A DNA stretch of 6,549 bases from an uncultured Paenibacillaceae bacterium. Its GTDB lineage: Bacteria > Bacillota > Bacilli > Paenibacillales > CALAME01. The notes below the pieces were generated by a model. The model was given only the letters and a program-made list of their open reading frames with translations. It searched no databases and had not been told where the DNA came from. The stretch is from positions 1 to 6,549 of the forward strand of contig CALKAN010000072.1 of NCBI GenBank assembly GCA_937983035.1. Reading direction: 5' to 3'. Each line of letters opens with the position of its first letter. Within the stretch, counting starts at the first letter, position 1. The position numbers were made by a program, and so were the translations under genes. Shown in pieces: positions 5,500 through 6,549 of the stretch.

Positions 5500-6549
5500 A
5501 TGAACATATTGCCACAGGAGTGGAAAATGACATCTTCCTTGCCTGACTTATATTGGAGACAATTTGAACAAGTAGCCGCACGGTTTGAATATCATCCTTG
5601 GGAGGAAAACGTTCTTGCCGAAAGGGCGAATGATTTGAACCGCATGACATCGATGCGGGCAGACCGAAACGAGCTGGCCGATCAACTGGCGAAATACAAT
5701 CAAGCGATCGGCAACGGCGAGCAAGCTCTGCGGCATATTGAACAGCTGCGGAACCCCTCAACGCTGGCAGTCATCGGAGGCCAGCAAGCCGGTTTGTTTA
5801 CAGGACCGCTGCTTGTCATTTATAAGGCGGCAACGATCGTTCAGGAAGCAAGGCGTGCTCAAGCGCTGTTAAAACGCGATGTCGTGCCCGTATTTTGGAT
5901 CGCCGGCGAAGATCATGATTTCAATGAAGTGAATCATGCTTACTTTTTAATGAATAATCGTCAATGCGAGAAGATCGAGCTTCAACATCCAGGAGATGAG
6001 CGTGCGCCGGTCAGTGAAATTCATTTTACGCAGGAAGACTGGAGCAGAGCGCTTGAACAGTTGGATGAGACGCTGCAGCCGACGGAATTCAAAACAGAAT
6101 TAATGCAGAAATTGCAGGAAATATCCGCCGCTTCGTCGACGCTGTCTGATTATTTTGCCAGAATGATGGCTTGGCTGTTTCAGGACAGCGGACTGATCTT
6201 GCTGGATTCGCATGATCCGAACATTCGCGCGTTGGAAAGTCCGTTTTTCAAATTTCTCATTCGGGAGCACAAGACGCTCAATGATGCTTTCTTGCAAGGC
6301 GCGCGCGCGGTTGAACAGATGGGTTTCGAGCCGCAGGCACAAGTGCAGGAGTTTGGCGTGAATTTGTTTAAAGTTCACGATGGTCAAAGGCTTCTGTTGT
6401 ATCGCGAAGACGGTGCATTTCAAGATAAAGGCGGGCAGCACCGCTGGTCGGAGGATGAGCTGCTTGCTGTTGCGGCCAGCCATCCGGAGCAGCTCAGCAA
6501 CAACGTGCTCACGCGTCCGCTCATGCAAGAATATTTGTTTCCGGTGTTG
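5500..6549 (+). CDS. bshC: bacillithiol synthase BshC, N-terminal 350 codons (cut by window end)
   Basis: The frame is open from ATG 5500 to the last base without a stop. BshC proteins are about 540 residues, so roughly two thirds is present. BshC is the putative cysteine ligase that adds cysteine to glucosaminyl-malate in the last step of bacillithiol synthesis, in the cytoplasm. Diagnostic stretches are GGQQAGLFTGPLLVIYKA at 93-110 (Rossmann-like nucleotide-binding core), PVFWIAGEDHDFNEVNHA at 130-147 and SNNVLTRPLMQEYLFPV at 333-349. The binding site GAGGGG is 12 nt from the ATG. An in-frame ATG at 5527 has AGGAGTGG closer to it and is a possible alternative, but it would remove the first nine residues, including Glu7, which I recall being common near BshC N-termini. 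A promoter of its own lies just upstream. mraZ and rsmH would be expected next. Confidence 0.95.
   Translation, partial: MNILPQEWKMTSSLPDLYWRQFEQVAARFEYHPWEENVLAERANDLNRMTSMRADRNELADQLAKYNQAIGNGEQALRHIEQLRNPSTLAVIGGQQAGLFTGPLLVIYKAATIVQEARRAQALLKRDVVPVFWIAGEDHDFNEVNHAYFLMNNRQCEKIELQHPGDERAPVSEIHFTQEDWSRALEQLDETLQPTEFKTELMQKLQEISAASSTLSDYFARMMAWLFQDSGLILLDSHDPNIRALESPFFKFLIREHKTLNDAFLQGARAVEQMGFEPQAQVQEFGVNLFKVHDGQRLLLYREDGAFQDKGGQHRWSEDELLAVAASHPEQLSNNVLTRPLMQEYLFPVL

Noticed and set aside
6299..6310. GCGCGCGCG run within bshC
   Set aside because: It encodes Ala-Arg-Ala in frame with the family sequence; chance codon choice, not a repeat element.
6100..6528. 142-codon minus-strand open frame
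   Set aside because: Lies wholly within bshC, whose frame is open and carries clear family motifs.

Overview
The window looks like chromosome of a spore-forming, low-to-moderate-GC Gram-positive bacterium of the order Bacillales, most probably Paenibacillaceae. This rests on an RsfA-type prespore regulator, a bacillithiol synthase (BshC), a DUF2626-type and a DUF3397-type membrane protein, strong AGGAGG-type ribosome binding sites, a TTG and a GTG start, and a classical lipoprotein signal. The family placement is inference from protein character and gene order; no database was searched. It reads as an ordinary, conserved housekeeping and sporulation region, without mobile elements, CRISPR arrays or RNA genes.

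Left arm (1-1590), minus strand: a 394-residue lipoprotein of unknown function (294-1478) is followed by the start of a secreted or membrane-anchored protein with a coiled coil (253 down to the window edge). A short hairpin terminator lies between them and overlaps the lipoprotein stop codon. The intergenic region near 1480-1588 holds candidate divergent promoters and a GAGGTT/AACCTC dyad that covers the candidate lipoprotein -10 box.

Middle (1589-3250): a MidA/NDUFAF7-type SAM-dependent methyltransferase (plus strand, TTG start) converges on a 77-residue DUF2626-like membrane protein (minus strand). Both stop at one strong bidirectional terminator. The small membrane protein has a near-consensus sigma-A promoter, and a candidate sigma-F-like promoter faces the other way, towards rsfA.

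Right arm (3252-6549), all plus strand: rsfA, panE (ketopantoate reductase), a DUF3397-like four-helix membrane protein and bshC (first 350 codons; runs off the window). From memory, this resembles the B. subtilis ylbO(rsfA)-ylbP-ylbQ(panE)-yllA(bshC) order that leads into mraZ and the division/cell-wall cluster. Here the ylbP-type acetyltransferase gene is absent and a DUF3397 gene sits between panE and bshC. PanE serves pantothenate/coenzyme A synthesis and BshC makes bacillithiol, so two low-molecular-weight thiol pathways are neighbours. bshC also has a good sigma-A promoter of its own, so it need not depend on read-through from panE.

No convincing new system is present. The least understood parts are the lipoprotein/secreted-protein pair and the regulatory dyads.
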